Made by a program: the position numbers and the translations under genes. From positions 62,001 through 126,000 of the forward strand of contig NZ_KB906405.1 of NCBI RefSeq assembly GCF_000381345.1: a DNA stretch of 64,000 nucleotides, read 5' to 3'. The notes under the pieces were generated by a model. That model did not search any database. It saw nothing but the letters and a program-made list of their open reading frames with translations, and was not told the origin of the DNA. How positions within the stretch are numbered: position 1 is the stretch's first letter; the number at the start of each line of letters is the position of its first letter. The stretch is from Deinococcus apachensis DSM 19763. Lineage in GTDB: Bacteria > Deinococcota > Deinococci > Deinococcales > Deinococcaceae. Of this stretch, positions 56,707 through 64,000 are shown piece after piece.

Positions 56707-58758
56707 ATGAAACTCCCCGGCCTGGCCCTGACCCTGCTGCTCGTGCTTCCCGGTGGGGCGCGGGCGGCGTCCACGTACAGCCTCCCGGTCAACCTGAACA
56801 CCCTGAAAAACCCGGCGCTGCTGCGCGGCAGCAAGGACGCGGGCCTTCCCGCCCTGAACGCGGCGCAGCGCGCGGCCCTCTCGCGCCAGGGCTTCGTGAT
56901 CGTGCCCGCCCAGTGGCGGCAGTTCGACGCGGTGTACGAGGCGACCCGCTACGCCGAACAGCCCGTCTTCGTGACGACGGACGCGGTGCTGCACATCTAC
57001 CACCTCGTCTTCGACAAGATGCTGCGCGACCTGGAGCGGGAGACGCTTGAGCCTGCGGCCCGCCGCCTGACCGCCCTGCTCGTGGCCGACGCCCGCAAGC
57101 AGCGGCAGGCTCTCACCGGAACACCCCTGGAACCCGACGCGCGGCGGGCGCTCGCGTACCTGGCTGTGGCGCAGAAGCTGGCCGACCCGGGCAGCCCCAT
57201 TCCGGCAGAGGTCGCGCCGCTCGTCCAGGCGGAACTGAAACTCATCAACGCGCACACCGGACCTGCCCAGTCCCCGATCTTCGCCTCCTCCAAAATGATC
57301 GAGGACTACTCCCAGTACGTGCCGCGCGGGCATTACACCCGCTCGGAGGCGCTGAAACGCTACTTCCGCACGATGCTGTGGCTGGGACGCATGAACCTGC
57401 GCGTGAAGGAGGCGAGCGAGACGCGCACGGCGGCCCTGGTGACCCGGCTGCTCACCGGAGACGCCGAGGCGCAGAAGCTCTGGGCGCGGCTGTATGACCC
57501 GACCACCCTGCTGATCGGCGCGAGCGACGACCTGAACTTCCGGCAGTACGCGGCGACCCTCCAGGCCGTGACGGGCGGGAACATCCGGGGGCTCGCCGAC
57601 CCGGGGAAGCTCGCCGCCTTCCAGTCCGCGCTGGCAAAACTGCCGCCGCCGCGTGTGAACAGCGTGTTTATCGTGGCAAAACCCGGTGAGGGCGTGGACG
57701 TGCGCCAGCGCGAGACGCTGGGCTTCCGGCTGATGGGGCAGCGCTTCACGCTTGACGGGGCGGCGCTGCAACAGCTCGTCTACCGCGAGGTGGGCACTGA
57801 GGACAGGCCGCGCACCCTCCCGCGCGGCCTGGACCTCCTCGCGGCGATGGGGAACGAGGCCGCGCTGAACGAGTTGCGGCGGCTGGGGGACGCGGGGTAC
57901 GCGAACTACGAGGCGCAGATGCGGAAGGTGCGGGGCCAGTTCGCCGCCCTGAAACCGGCCGACTGGAACGCGAACGTGTACAGCGGGTGGCTCTTCGTCC
58001 TCCAGGCCCTGGCGAAACCGGGGGCGCGCGACAATCGCTATCCCGCCTTCATGCGGACGCCCGCCTGGGCCCGCAAGGAGATGCTGACCGCCCTGGGCTC
58101 GTGGACCGAGCTGCGGCATGACACCCTGCTGTACGCCAAGCAGACGATGGCCGAGATGGGCGGGGGGGGCGAGCCGCCGCCGCCCCACGGCTACGTGGAA
58201 CCGAACGGGCAGGTCTGGACCCGTCTCCTCGCGCTGGAAGCCCTGACGCGCCGGGTGCTGACGGGCCAGAAGATCCTCTCCGAGCGCACCGCGAACAACC
58301 TGTCGAACCTGCGCGGGATGCTGACCCTGCTGGACCGCGCCACGACGAAGGAACTCGCCGGTCAGGCCCTGACGACCGACGAGTACGATCAACTGCGCTA
58401 CTTCGGCGGCTGGCTGGAGCAGCTCAAGCTCGCCAGCACCGACCCCGAGCAGGAGGGCGGGCCGGAAGGCACCCCCGAGTTCGACGAGACCCCCTACGCG
58501 GCGGTCGTGGCCGACGTGGCGACCGACGGCGGGAACGGGCGGGTGCTGGAGGAGGCGACCGGAACCATCCAAGAGCTGTACGCGGTCGTGCCCGACGGAC
58601 GCGGTGGACTTCAGGTCGCGCGCGGCGGCGTGTACTCGCAGTACGAGTTCACGGTGCCTCTCTCAGGCCGCCTGACCGACGAGGCGTGGCGCGCCAGGCT
58701 CAAAGCCGGTCAGGTCCCGTCCCCCCACCCGTGGCTGAGCGGCGTCGTGGTGAAGTGA
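56707..58758 (+). CDS. DUF3160-domain secreted protein
   Basis: A 683-residue protein with a signal peptide ('LALTLLLVLPGGARAAS') and a long, mainly helical DUF3160 body: 'EQPVFVTTDAVLHIYHLVFD', 'FRTMLWLGRMNLRVKE', 'ELRHDTLLYAKQTMAEMGGG' and 'GVYSQYEFTVPLSGRLTDEA'. DUF3160 proteins are exported and uncharacterised, sometimes near surface-polymer genes. The ATG at 56707 lies 6 nt after TCTAAT. Its stop overlaps the GTG of a CapA-family gene, so the two belong together. Confidence 0.85.
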   Translation: MKLPGLALTLLLVLPGGARAASTYSLPVNLNTLKNPALLRGSKDAGLPALNAAQRAALSRQGFVIVPAQWRQFDAVYEATRYAEQPVFVTTDAVLHIYHLVFDKMLRDLERETLEPAARRLTALLVADARKQRQALTGTPLEPDARRALAYLAVAQKLADPGSPIPAEVAPLVQAELKLINAHTGPAQSPIFASSKMIEDYSQYVPRGHYTRSEALKRYFRTMLWLGRMNLRVKEASETRTAALVTRLLTGDAEAQKLWARLYDPTTLLIGASDDLNFRQYAATLQAVTGGNIRGLADPGKLAAFQSALAKLPPPRVNSVFIVAKPGEGVDVRQRETLGFRLMGQRFTLDGAALQQLVYREVGTEDRPRTLPRGLDLLAAMGNEAALNELRRLGDAGYANYEAQMRKVRGQFAALKPADWNANVYSGWLFVLQALAKPGARDNRYPAFMRTPAWARKEMLTALGSWTELRHDTLLYAKQTMAEMGGGGEPPPPHGYVEPNGQVWTRLLALEALTRRVLTGQKILSERTANNLSNLRGMLTLLDRATTKELAGQALTTDEYDQLRYFGGWLEQLKLASTDPEQEGGPEGTPEFDETPYAAVVADVATDGGNGRVLEEATGTIQELYAVVPDGRGGLQVARGGVYSQYEFTVPLSGRLTDEAWRARLKAGQVPSPHPWLSGVVVK

Positions 58759-59633
58759 CCGGGTGGAGGAGCCTCCTCGCCCTGGCCGCGACGCTGTCCC
58801 TGACCTCGGGTGGGCGGGAGGCGCCCCCGCTTACCCTCGCGCTGGCGGGCGACGTGAGCCTGGCGCGTGGCGTGGCGGAGGCGAATGCAGGGAACTGGGG
58901 GGCGGCGCTCTCCGGTGTGGCAGCGGCTCTGCGGGCGGACGCGACCTACGGGAATCTGGAGTCGCCCCTTACGACGGCGCCCCATCCGGGAGTAGGGCTG
59001 GATCTGCGCGCTCCCCCTGCAGGCGTGGCGGCACTGACGGCCTTTACTCAGCTGGGCGTGGAGAACAACCACGCGGAGGACGGCGGCGTTGCGGGGCAGG
59101 CCGAGAGCCGGGGAACTCTGCGCCGCGCCGGGATCACCCCCATCACCCTCGGCCCGACGGTCACCCGAGTCCGGGGAGTCCCCGTCGCCTGGGTCGCCTT
59201 TCTGGACGACGGGCAGACGCCACCACCGCTCGCCGCCATCCGGGAAGGCGCACGACGGGCGAGATTTGTCGTTGTAGGCGTTCATTGGGGCGCGGAATAC
59301 AGCCCCGTCACCGCGCGGCAACGAACCCTCGCCCGGCACCTCGCGGCAGCGGGGGCGACGCTGATCGTGGGGAGCGGGCCGCATGTCCTTCAGGGCAGCG
59401 AGCGTTTGGGCGGAACCCTGGTGCTGTACAGTCTGGGCAACCTGCTCTTCGACCAGCCGTACCCGGACACGTGGCTGGGTGCGGTCGTGCGGGTGGGGAT
59501 TGAGGCGGACGACCTGCGGCCCTGCGCCGTCCCTACCCGCTCCCGGTCGGGCCGCGTCACCCTGGCCACGGCGGGGGAACGCCGCACCGCTCTCGCCCGC
59601 CTCGGCATCCCCACCTGCCCGGGGACCAGATGA
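58755..59633 (+). CDS. CapA-family metallophosphatase-like protein
   Basis: A 292-residue protein with a signal-like N terminus ('LLALAATLSLTSGG') and the CapA/PGA_cap pattern: 'LALAGDVSLARGV', 'ATYGNLESPLTT', 'GVENNHAEDGG', 'VVVGVHWGAEY', 'LIVGSGPHVLQGSERLGG' and 'VLYSLGNLLFDQ'. The family takes part in poly-gamma-glutamate capsule synthesis or anchoring in Bacillus and otherwise in unknown envelope roles. The motif 'NNH' and GPH histidines are those of calcineurin-like metal sites. GTG start overlaps the DUF3160 stop (GTGA), and its stop overlaps the next gene. Confidence 0.85.
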   Translation: MTGWRSLLALAATLSLTSGGREAPPLTLALAGDVSLARGVAEANAGNWGAALSGVAAALRADATYGNLESPLTTAPHPGVGLDLRAPPAGVAALTAFTQLGVENNHAEDGGVAGQAESRGTLRRAGITPITLGPTVTRVRGVPVAWVAFLDDGQTPPPLAAIREGARRARFVVVGVHWGAEYSPVTARQRTLARHLAAAGATLIVGSGPHVLQGSERLGGTLVLYSLGNLLFDQPYPDTWLGAVVRVGIEADDLRPCAVPTRSRSGRVTLATAGERRTALARLGIPTCPGTR

Positions 59634-60214
59634 GGGGCATCCTCCTCCCCCTCCTGCTGCTAGGCACGGCGCTGGCGGGGGGCGACGGGGGCGGCTGGCG
59701 GGTCCTCCACCCGGACGGCACGTTGGCCCCCGCCGGGGTGCTGCGGCCTCCTCCCCCCTGCCCGCTCCTGCGTCTGCCCACCTCGTGGGACGTTCGCTCG
59801 CAGGTCTACGCGGACGTGACGGGCGACGGCAGCCCGGAATGCGTCCTCGGGGTGTGGAGGCCCTGGCGCGACTGGCCGGTCGCCCGCTGGTCGGCGTCCC
59901 CCTCGCCCATCACGGGGAACCGGGACGCGCGGGGGGACAGTTCACATGTCGCCGTGCTGAAACCCGGCCCGGGAGGCTCGTACCGCAACGTCTGGGTGGG
60001 GAGCGCGCTGTACCGCCCCGTCACAGCGCTGACCGTGCGGCCAGGTGGTGAACTCGTCACGTTGGAGGCCACCTACGCGCGGGGCCGGGAGGCTACCGCC
60101 ACCGCACTCAGCGAGTGGACCTGGACGGGCTTCGGCTTCCGGCTGGAACGCCGGGTGGCCCTGAAGGCGCGGGCCGTCAGCGTGGACGCGCGGGGTCAGC
60201 CTGCCGTGCGTTGA
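59630..60214 (+). CDS. Secreted protein with FG-GAP-like segment, coupled to capA-like gene
   Basis: A 194-residue protein with a signal peptide ('ILLPLLLLGTALAGG') and a beta-rich body containing 'VYADVTGDGSPECVLGVW', a DxTGDGxxE segment like the calcium-binding loop of integrin-type (FG-GAP) repeats. No family is recognised. The ATG overlaps the CapA-like gene stop (ATGA), so it is the third member of the DUF3160-CapA operon and probably acts with it at the cell surface. Confidence 0.75.
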   Translation: MRGILLPLLLLGTALAGGDGGGWRVLHPDGTLAPAGVLRPPPPCPLLRLPTSWDVRSQVYADVTGDGSPECVLGVWRPWRDWPVARWSASPSPITGNRDARGDSSHVAVLKPGPGGSYRNVWVGSALYRPVTALTVRPGGELVTLEATYARGREATATALSEWTWTGFGFRLERRVALKARAVSVDARGQPAVR

Positions 60215-60315
60215 ACTGGCCTACGCGCCCTCTGCCACTCGGCCGATGCCGGAACACAGCTCACCCCGGCAGAGTGGGCACACTTCGGGAATGAAGGAAA
60301 GAAAGGGGGCGAGCC

Positions 60316-60426
60316 ATGCCGCGAATACGACAAGATAGCCGGAGCACCGAGGCCGACGACCCAGGCGACCGGAACGGGGCACCCGCCCCCCGGTCCTCAC
60401 CACAGGGGGACGCCGCGAGCGACTGA
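60316..60426 (+). CDS. Possible small ORF (36 aa) before rtcB
   Basis: An ATG at 60316 follows a purine-rich GGGGGCGAG site and opens 36 codons rich in Asp, Arg, Pro and Ser, ending 27 nt before the rtcB ATG. Composition is typical of the small acidic disordered proteins here. There is no homologue to support it; it may be a leader ORF or chance. Confidence 0.25.
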   Translation: MPRIRQDSRSTEADDPGDRNGAPAPRSSPQGDAASD

Positions 60427-60453
60427 AGGCGGCGCCCCAGGCAGGGACAGCAC

Positions 60454-61857
60454 ATGAACGGAAAACTGGTCACCAAACTGGGCTTCGAGAAAAAGGCGGT
60501 GGCCCTGGCCCTCGCCGCTGCCACCCAGCGCGAACGGGCGGGGCTGGGCCGCCAGGAGATTCTGGAGGAGTTGCGCGCGGTGCAGGAGAACCCGGGCGCG
60601 TTCCTCTCGGGCGGGGTGTACGCCGACCTCGCGGCCGAACTGACGAACCAGCGGGCGAAGGCGGACGCGCGCCGGGGAGCCGAGTTGCGCTCCACCCCCC
60701 TCCCCTACCGCGTGTGGGGCGAGGACCTGATCGAGCCGGGCGCCCGCGAGCAGATGGACGCGGCGATGGTGCTGCCCATCTCCCGCGCGGGCGCCCTGAT
60801 GCCCGACGCGCACGTCGGCTACGGCCTGCCCATCGGGGGAGTGCTCGCCGCCGAGGACGCCGTGATTCCCTACGGCGTCGGGGTGGACATCGGCTGCTCC
60901 ATGCGCCTGAGCGTGCTGCCCCTGAACCCTGACGCGCTGGGCACCGACGAGGCCCGCCGCCTGCTCCTGAAGCACACCCGCTTCGGCGCGGGGGTCGGCT
61001 TCGAGAAACGCGACCGCGAGGACCACGAGGTGCTCCACGAGTCCACCTGGCGCGAACAGCCCCTCCTGCGCCACCTCCACGACAAGGCGGCCGAGCAGAT
61101 CGGCACGAGCGGCAGCGGGAACCATTTCGCCGAGTTCGGCACGCTGACGCTGACGCAGCCCGACCTGGGGCTGGAGGCGGGCGAGTACCTCGCCATCCTG
61201 TCGCACAGCGGCTCGCGCGGTTTCGGGGCACAGGTGGCGAACCACTACACCAAGGTCGCGCAGGCCCTGCACCCGAACCTCGACCCCGCCGTCCGCAAGC
61301 TCGCCTGGCTGCCCCTGGGCACCGAGGACGGCGAGGGCTACTGGCAAGCGATGAACCTGGCCGGACGCTACGCCCTCGCCAACCACGAGCTGATCCACCG
61401 CCGCCTCGCCCGCGCGCTGAACGTGGACCCGCTCGCCACCGTGAGCAACAGCCACAACCTCGCCTGGCGCCAGCGGGTGGGCGAACACGACCTGATCGTC
61501 CACCGCAAGGGCGCCACCCCCGCCGAACGCGGGCAACTGGGCCTGATCCCCGGCAGCATGGCCGACCCCGGCTTCGTGGTGCGCGGCCTGGGCAACCCCG
61601 AGGCCCTCGCCAGCGCCAGCCACGGGGCGGGGCGCCAGATGGGGCGCAAGGCGGCAGCGAACACCCTCGCCAAGAAGGACGTGCAGGCCTACCTGAGCGA
61701 ACGCGGCGTCACCTTGATCGGCGGCGGCATCGACGAGGCGCCCCAGGCCTACAAGCGCATCGAGCACGTGATCGCCCGCCAGAGCGACCTGGTGGACGTG
61801 GTCGCGCAGTTCACGCCCCGCGTGGTGCGGATGGACACGGGGAGCGAGGACGTGTAG
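60454..61857 (+). CDS. rtcB: RtcB-family RNA ligase
   Basis: A 467-residue RtcB protein. Metal ligands are visible in 'MPDAHVGYGLPIGG' (Asp119, His120), 'GVDIGCSM' (Cys148) and 'GSGNHFAEFG'; the guanylylated histidine lies in 'SASHGAGRQMG'. RtcB joins 2',3'-cyclic phosphate or 3'-phosphate RNA ends to 5'-OH ends using GTP and Mn, in tRNA or rRNA repair. No rtcA or archease gene is present next to it. It ends with a strong terminator and starts 239 bp after the preceding gene, so it is monocistronic. Confidence 0.92.
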   Translation: MNGKLVTKLGFEKKAVALALAAATQRERAGLGRQEILEELRAVQENPGAFLSGGVYADLAAELTNQRAKADARRGAELRSTPLPYRVWGEDLIEPGAREQMDAAMVLPISRAGALMPDAHVGYGLPIGGVLAAEDAVIPYGVGVDIGCSMRLSVLPLNPDALGTDEARRLLLKHTRFGAGVGFEKRDREDHEVLHESTWREQPLLRHLHDKAAEQIGTSGSGNHFAEFGTLTLTQPDLGLEAGEYLAILSHSGSRGFGAQVANHYTKVAQALHPNLDPAVRKLAWLPLGTEDGEGYWQAMNLAGRYALANHELIHRRLARALNVDPLATVSNSHNLAWRQRVGEHDLIVHRKGATPAERGQLGLIPGSMADPGFVVRGLGNPEALASASHGAGRQMGRKAAANTLAKKDVQAYLSERGVTLIGGGIDEAPQAYKRIEHVIARQSDLVDVVAQFTPRVVRMDTGSEDV

Positions 61858-61885
61858 GGGGAATAGTCAAATAGCAGTGGAAGTC

Positions 61886-61924
61886 GCCCCGGCCTGACTT
61901 GCGCGCAGGCCGGGGCAGCTTTTT
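61886..61924 (+). terminator. Rho-independent terminator after rtcB
   Basis: GCCCCGGCCTG (61886-61896) pairs perfectly with CAGGCCGGGGC (61906-61916), followed by AG and CTTTTT. Confidence 0.85.
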
Positions 61925-61958
61925 GGGTTGGAGGGTGGGGGCATAAGTTGGCTGAGGA

Positions 61959-62263
61959 GGGCAGGCTGGCGCCTGCCACCCCCCTCCCAGCCTCCCCCGC
62001 AAGGGGGGAGGGGTAACAGCGCCAAAGCTTCAGCTCTTTAAAAACCGTCTCTTGTGGACGGCCAATCGCCACAAGTAGCTGGCTCTCGCACGGCCTTCAC
62101 TACGTCGGCTCGCGCAGCGAGACGGTGAGCCAGTGGTTAGGGACAGAGCAAGATCAAACATTGCGCGCTGAGAAAGACGACCACGGGCGTGGCGGGCCAA
62201 GCCCCTTGCCGAGCGCAGCGCCGCTCCCCTGCCCCGATGGGGGGAGGGGCTGGGGGTAGGGGC
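61959..62263 (+). repeat. Dispersed intergenic repeat, copy B (fills the gap after rtcB to 62288)
   Basis: Aligns with 13700-13999 over its length (same block order, same orientation), with scattered substitutions and small indels. Both copies lie immediately downstream of a minus-strand gene's stop codon. Confidence 0.7.
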
Positions 62264-62288
62264 AAACCGAGGCAAGACCTCCTTCCCC

Positions 62289-63632
62289 TCAATCCAACCC
62301 GCCCGCCAACCTCTCCAGCAGCGCCACCCCAAACGCCACCCCCTGCCCAAAATGCTCCCTCACGATGTTCTCGTTCGGCGCATGAACCCGCCCCCCGATA
62401 TTCCCGATGCCCGCCGCCACACACGGCACCCCGACCGCCTCCTGAAAGGGAGACATCGGCCCACTCCCCCCGCTCGACGGCTGCACAATCGGCTCCGCCC
62501 CATACGCCTCCCGCGCCGCCGCAACGCACGCCCGCACGAAGGGATGCCCCGCGTCCGCCCGCGCGGGCTTCTGGTGCGCCTCCAGCTCGACGACCTCCAC
62601 ATCCCCGAGCCCCTGTGCGTCGAGGTGTGCGCGCAGCAATTCCAGTACCCGCGCCGGGTCCTGATCGGGCACCAGCCGGAAGTCCAGCTTCACGAAGCCG
62701 TGGGCGGGCAGGACAGTTTTGCTCCCCTCCCCCTCGTAGCCGCCACCCCAGCCGTTCACGTTGACGACCGGGTGGAGGTTCAGGCGTTCGTGGTAGGCGG
62801 GGCCGGTGGCGAGCGGGCGGGTAACGCCGTACGTGTCCCGCACCGCCTGCCCATCCCCGGGAATCTGCGCGATGGCTGTCCGGTCCGCCTCCGACGCCTC
62901 CCGCACATCGTCGTAGAAGCCGGAGATGGTCACCCGCCCGCTGTCGTCCCGCAGAGAGGCGACCGCGCGGGCCAGACGGTACAGCGGATTGTCGATCACC
63001 GCCCCCAGGCTGCTGTGCAGATCGGATGCCGCCACCCGGCAGCGCAGTTCCACGCACATCACGCCCTTGAGCCCCAGCGAGAGGACGGGCCGCCCGTCGG
63101 GGTCGATGCCGCCGAACTCCCACCAGCAGCCGTCCGCCTTCAGTTCCTCCGCGTGTTCGGTCACGAAGCGTTCCAGCGAGGGACTGCCGACCTCCTCCTC
63201 ACCCTCGATCAGCCAGCGGATGCGGAGGGGAAGCTGGCCGCCATTCCGCTCCTTGACTGCCCGAAGGGCCGCCAGGCGCGAGGCGAACTCACCCTTATCG
63301 TCCGAGGCACCGCGCCCGTACAGCCGCCCGTCCCGCTCAGTGAGCTGAAAGGGCGGGCTCTCCCAGAGCTCCAGCGGGTCTTCCGGCTGCACGTCGTAGT
63401 GGTTGTAGATCAACAACGTGGTAGGCCCTTCCCCCGCCTCGGCGACGAGGACGGGGGCCACCTCGCCTGGGTACTCGCGCACGCGGAAGCCCTCGGCCTC
63501 CAAGAGCCGGGTCACGAAGGCCGCCGTCTCCGGGAGCATCCGCCCCTGGGCCGAGACACTCTCCAGGGCGACGAGATCACGCAGGTCCGCCAGGCCGCGC
63601 TCGATGTGGGCCGTCAGGTCAGGTTGAGTCAC
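62289..63632 (-). CDS. M20-family dipeptidase
   Basis: A 447-residue zinc peptidase: 'IYNHYDVQPEDP' (first His/Asp ligands), 'YGRGASDDKGEF', 'EGEEEVGSPSLERF' (catalytic Glu pair), and C-terminal 'GGSGPMSPFQEAVGVPCVA' and 'GRVHAPNENI' with the last histidine ligand. This is the M20 dipeptidase/carnosinase-like group, which cleaves dipeptides or deacylates amino acids in the cytosol. The dimerisation insert is present and length is normal. The GTG start follows TACCCT at 6 nt. Confidence 0.9.
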   Translation of the reverse strand: MTQPDLTAHIERGLADLRDLVALESVSAQGRMLPETAAFVTRLLEAEGFRVREYPGEVAPVLVAEAGEGPTTLLIYNHYDVQPEDPLELWESPPFQLTERDGRLYGRGASDDKGEFASRLAALRAVKERNGGQLPLRIRWLIEGEEEVGSPSLERFVTEHAEELKADGCWWEFGGIDPDGRPVLSLGLKGVMCVELRCRVAASDLHSSLGAVIDNPLYRLARAVASLRDDSGRVTISGFYDDVREASEADRTAIAQIPGDGQAVRDTYGVTRPLATGPAYHERLNLHPVVNVNGWGGGYEGEGSKTVLPAHGFVKLDFRLVPDQDPARVLELLRAHLDAQGLGDVEVVELEAHQKPARADAGHPFVRACVAAAREAYGAEPIVQPSSGGSGPMSPFQEAVGVPCVAAGIGNIGGRVHAPNENIVREHFGQGVAFGVALLERLAGGLD

Positions 63633-63638
63633 GAGGGC

Positions 63639-63644
63639 AGGGTA
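63639..63644 (-). promoter_or_regulatory. Putative -10 box (TACCCT) for leaderless M20 peptidase mRNA
   Basis: TACCCT on the minus strand ends 6 nt before the GTG at 63632. Confidence 0.45.
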
Positions 63645-63686
63645 AGGGATGGGGGGGCAGAGGACCCCGGAGCCCCTCCATCCTCC

Positions 63687-64000
63687 TCACTGCTCGAAGC
63701 CGTGCGGGTGCTTGCGGTGCCAGTCCCACGCCGTCCGCACGATCTCCTTCAGGTCGGTGAACTGCGGCCTGAAGCCCAGCTCATCCACGATGCGGCGAGC
63801 ACCCGCGACGAGGCGGGGCGGGTCGCCGGGTCGGCGGGGGGCGATCTCGCGCGTCAGAGGGGAAAATCCGTCCTCGGTGATCACTGCATCCACCGCGTCC
63901 AGCACTTGCCGGACGGAGAAGCCGTGGCCCAGGCCCACGTTGTAGGTGGCAGCACCCTGCCCGCCACCCGCCATCGCATCAACCGCCAACACGTGCGCGT
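63687..64000 (-). CDS. galE: UDP-glucose 4-epimerase, C-terminal part
   Basis: The gene enters from the right edge; about 104 C-terminal codons are present. 'AHVLAVDAM', 'TYNVGLGHGFSVRQVLDAVD', 'PRRPGDPPRLVAGARRI' and 'LGFRPQFTDLKEIVRTAWDW' are the UDP-sugar-binding and C-terminal segments of GalE. It interconverts UDP-glucose and UDP-galactose for envelope sugars. The NAD-binding and catalytic YxxxK parts lie outside the window. Listed as running to the window edge because the frame stays open through 64000. Confidence 0.92.
   Translation of the reverse strand, partial: AHVLAVDAMAGGGQGAATYNVGLGHGFSVRQVLDAVDAVITEDGFSPLTREIAPRRPGDPPRLVAGARRIVDELGFRPQFTDLKEIVRTAWDWHRKHPHGFEQ

Noticed and set aside
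56686..58572. 628-codon minus-strand ORF over DUF3160
   Set aside because: Shadow frame; the plus frame has a signal peptide and matches DUF3160.

Overview
The window is a 64-kb stretch of a high-GC (roughly 70%) chromosome that looks like a Deinococcus species. Support for this: a MurE without the meso-diaminopimelate DNPR motif (Deinococcus uses ornithine), a tandem pair of deoxynucleoside kinases, DUF2382, BON and WGxxGxxG stress/envelope proteins, and a start-codon architecture in which many lead genes have a TANNNT -10 box only 6-8 nt upstream of ATG/GTG. That architecture means leaderless mRNAs, which are known to be abundant in Deinococcus. Genes are densely packed, often with ATGA or GTGA overlaps. 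No rRNA, tRNA, CRISPR array or intact insertion sequence was found by reading.

Layout. 1-2574: truncated D-Ala-D-Ala carboxypeptidase, a 2,4-dienoyl-CoA-reductase-like SDR, a dienoyl-CoA-isomerase-like crotonase and a Nudix hydrolase. 2575-6710: low-GC relic with an inverted-repeat element, a duplicated secreted protein, pdxY, a small acidic protein and a low-complexity BON protein. 7033-11316: sucA-sucB of 2-oxoglutarate dehydrogenase. 11413-14698: frameshifted metalloprotease gene, pyrE, a small HTH protein, an RNase H family protein, a dispersed repeat and a metallo-beta-lactamase-fold hydrolase. 14853-19158: c-di-AMP and envelope operon (cdaA, cdaR-like ybbR, yqeK, LCP ligase, rsfS) with a possible 10-codon leader ORF before yqeK. 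19218-23181: soluble two-component pair, envelope stress proteins and phoU. 23203-28923: two APH-fold kinases around a heterodimeric ABC exporter. 28985-33412: 1-Cys peroxiredoxin, acyl-ACP desaturase, chromate transporter, YkgJ protein and histidinol-phosphate aminotransferase-like gene.

33514-40616: several small regulator modules (TetR; ArsR-SRPBCC-DUF1579; TetR-DoxX with a perfect 20-bp palindrome between them), a large acyl-CoA dehydrogenase divergent from a CRP/FNR regulator, and an AlkA glycosylase. 40698-44771: YbaY-like protein, SDR, Nudix, a NitT/TauT-type ABC importer with ATPase and permease fused in one chain, and an EamA exporter. 44880-50966: small acidic and envelope proteins, a TAXI binding protein, a cysteine-less FmdB protein, an HtrA protease, a 268-bp inverted-repeat-bounded element and the dGK/dAK pair. 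51090-53670: DUF892 protein, CadC-type ArsR sensor and murE. 53674-56667: a SufR-like regulator divergent from an SDR-VOC-QueA-like operon, the most interesting unassigned system here. 56707-60214: translationally coupled DUF3160-CapA-secreted protein operon. 60454-64000: RtcB, a second copy of the dispersed repeat, an M20 peptidase and the C-terminal end of galE.

Unifying themes are envelope maintenance (DacB, CdaA/CdaR, LCP, MurE, HtrA, CapA), fatty-acid unsaturation and degradation (desaturase, acyl-CoA dehydrogenase, dienoyl-CoA reductase and isomerase), and damage or nucleotide-pool housekeeping (Nudix, AlkA, RNase H, dNKs, RtcB, peroxiredoxin). All function calls rest on motifs read from translated sequence; no database search was run.
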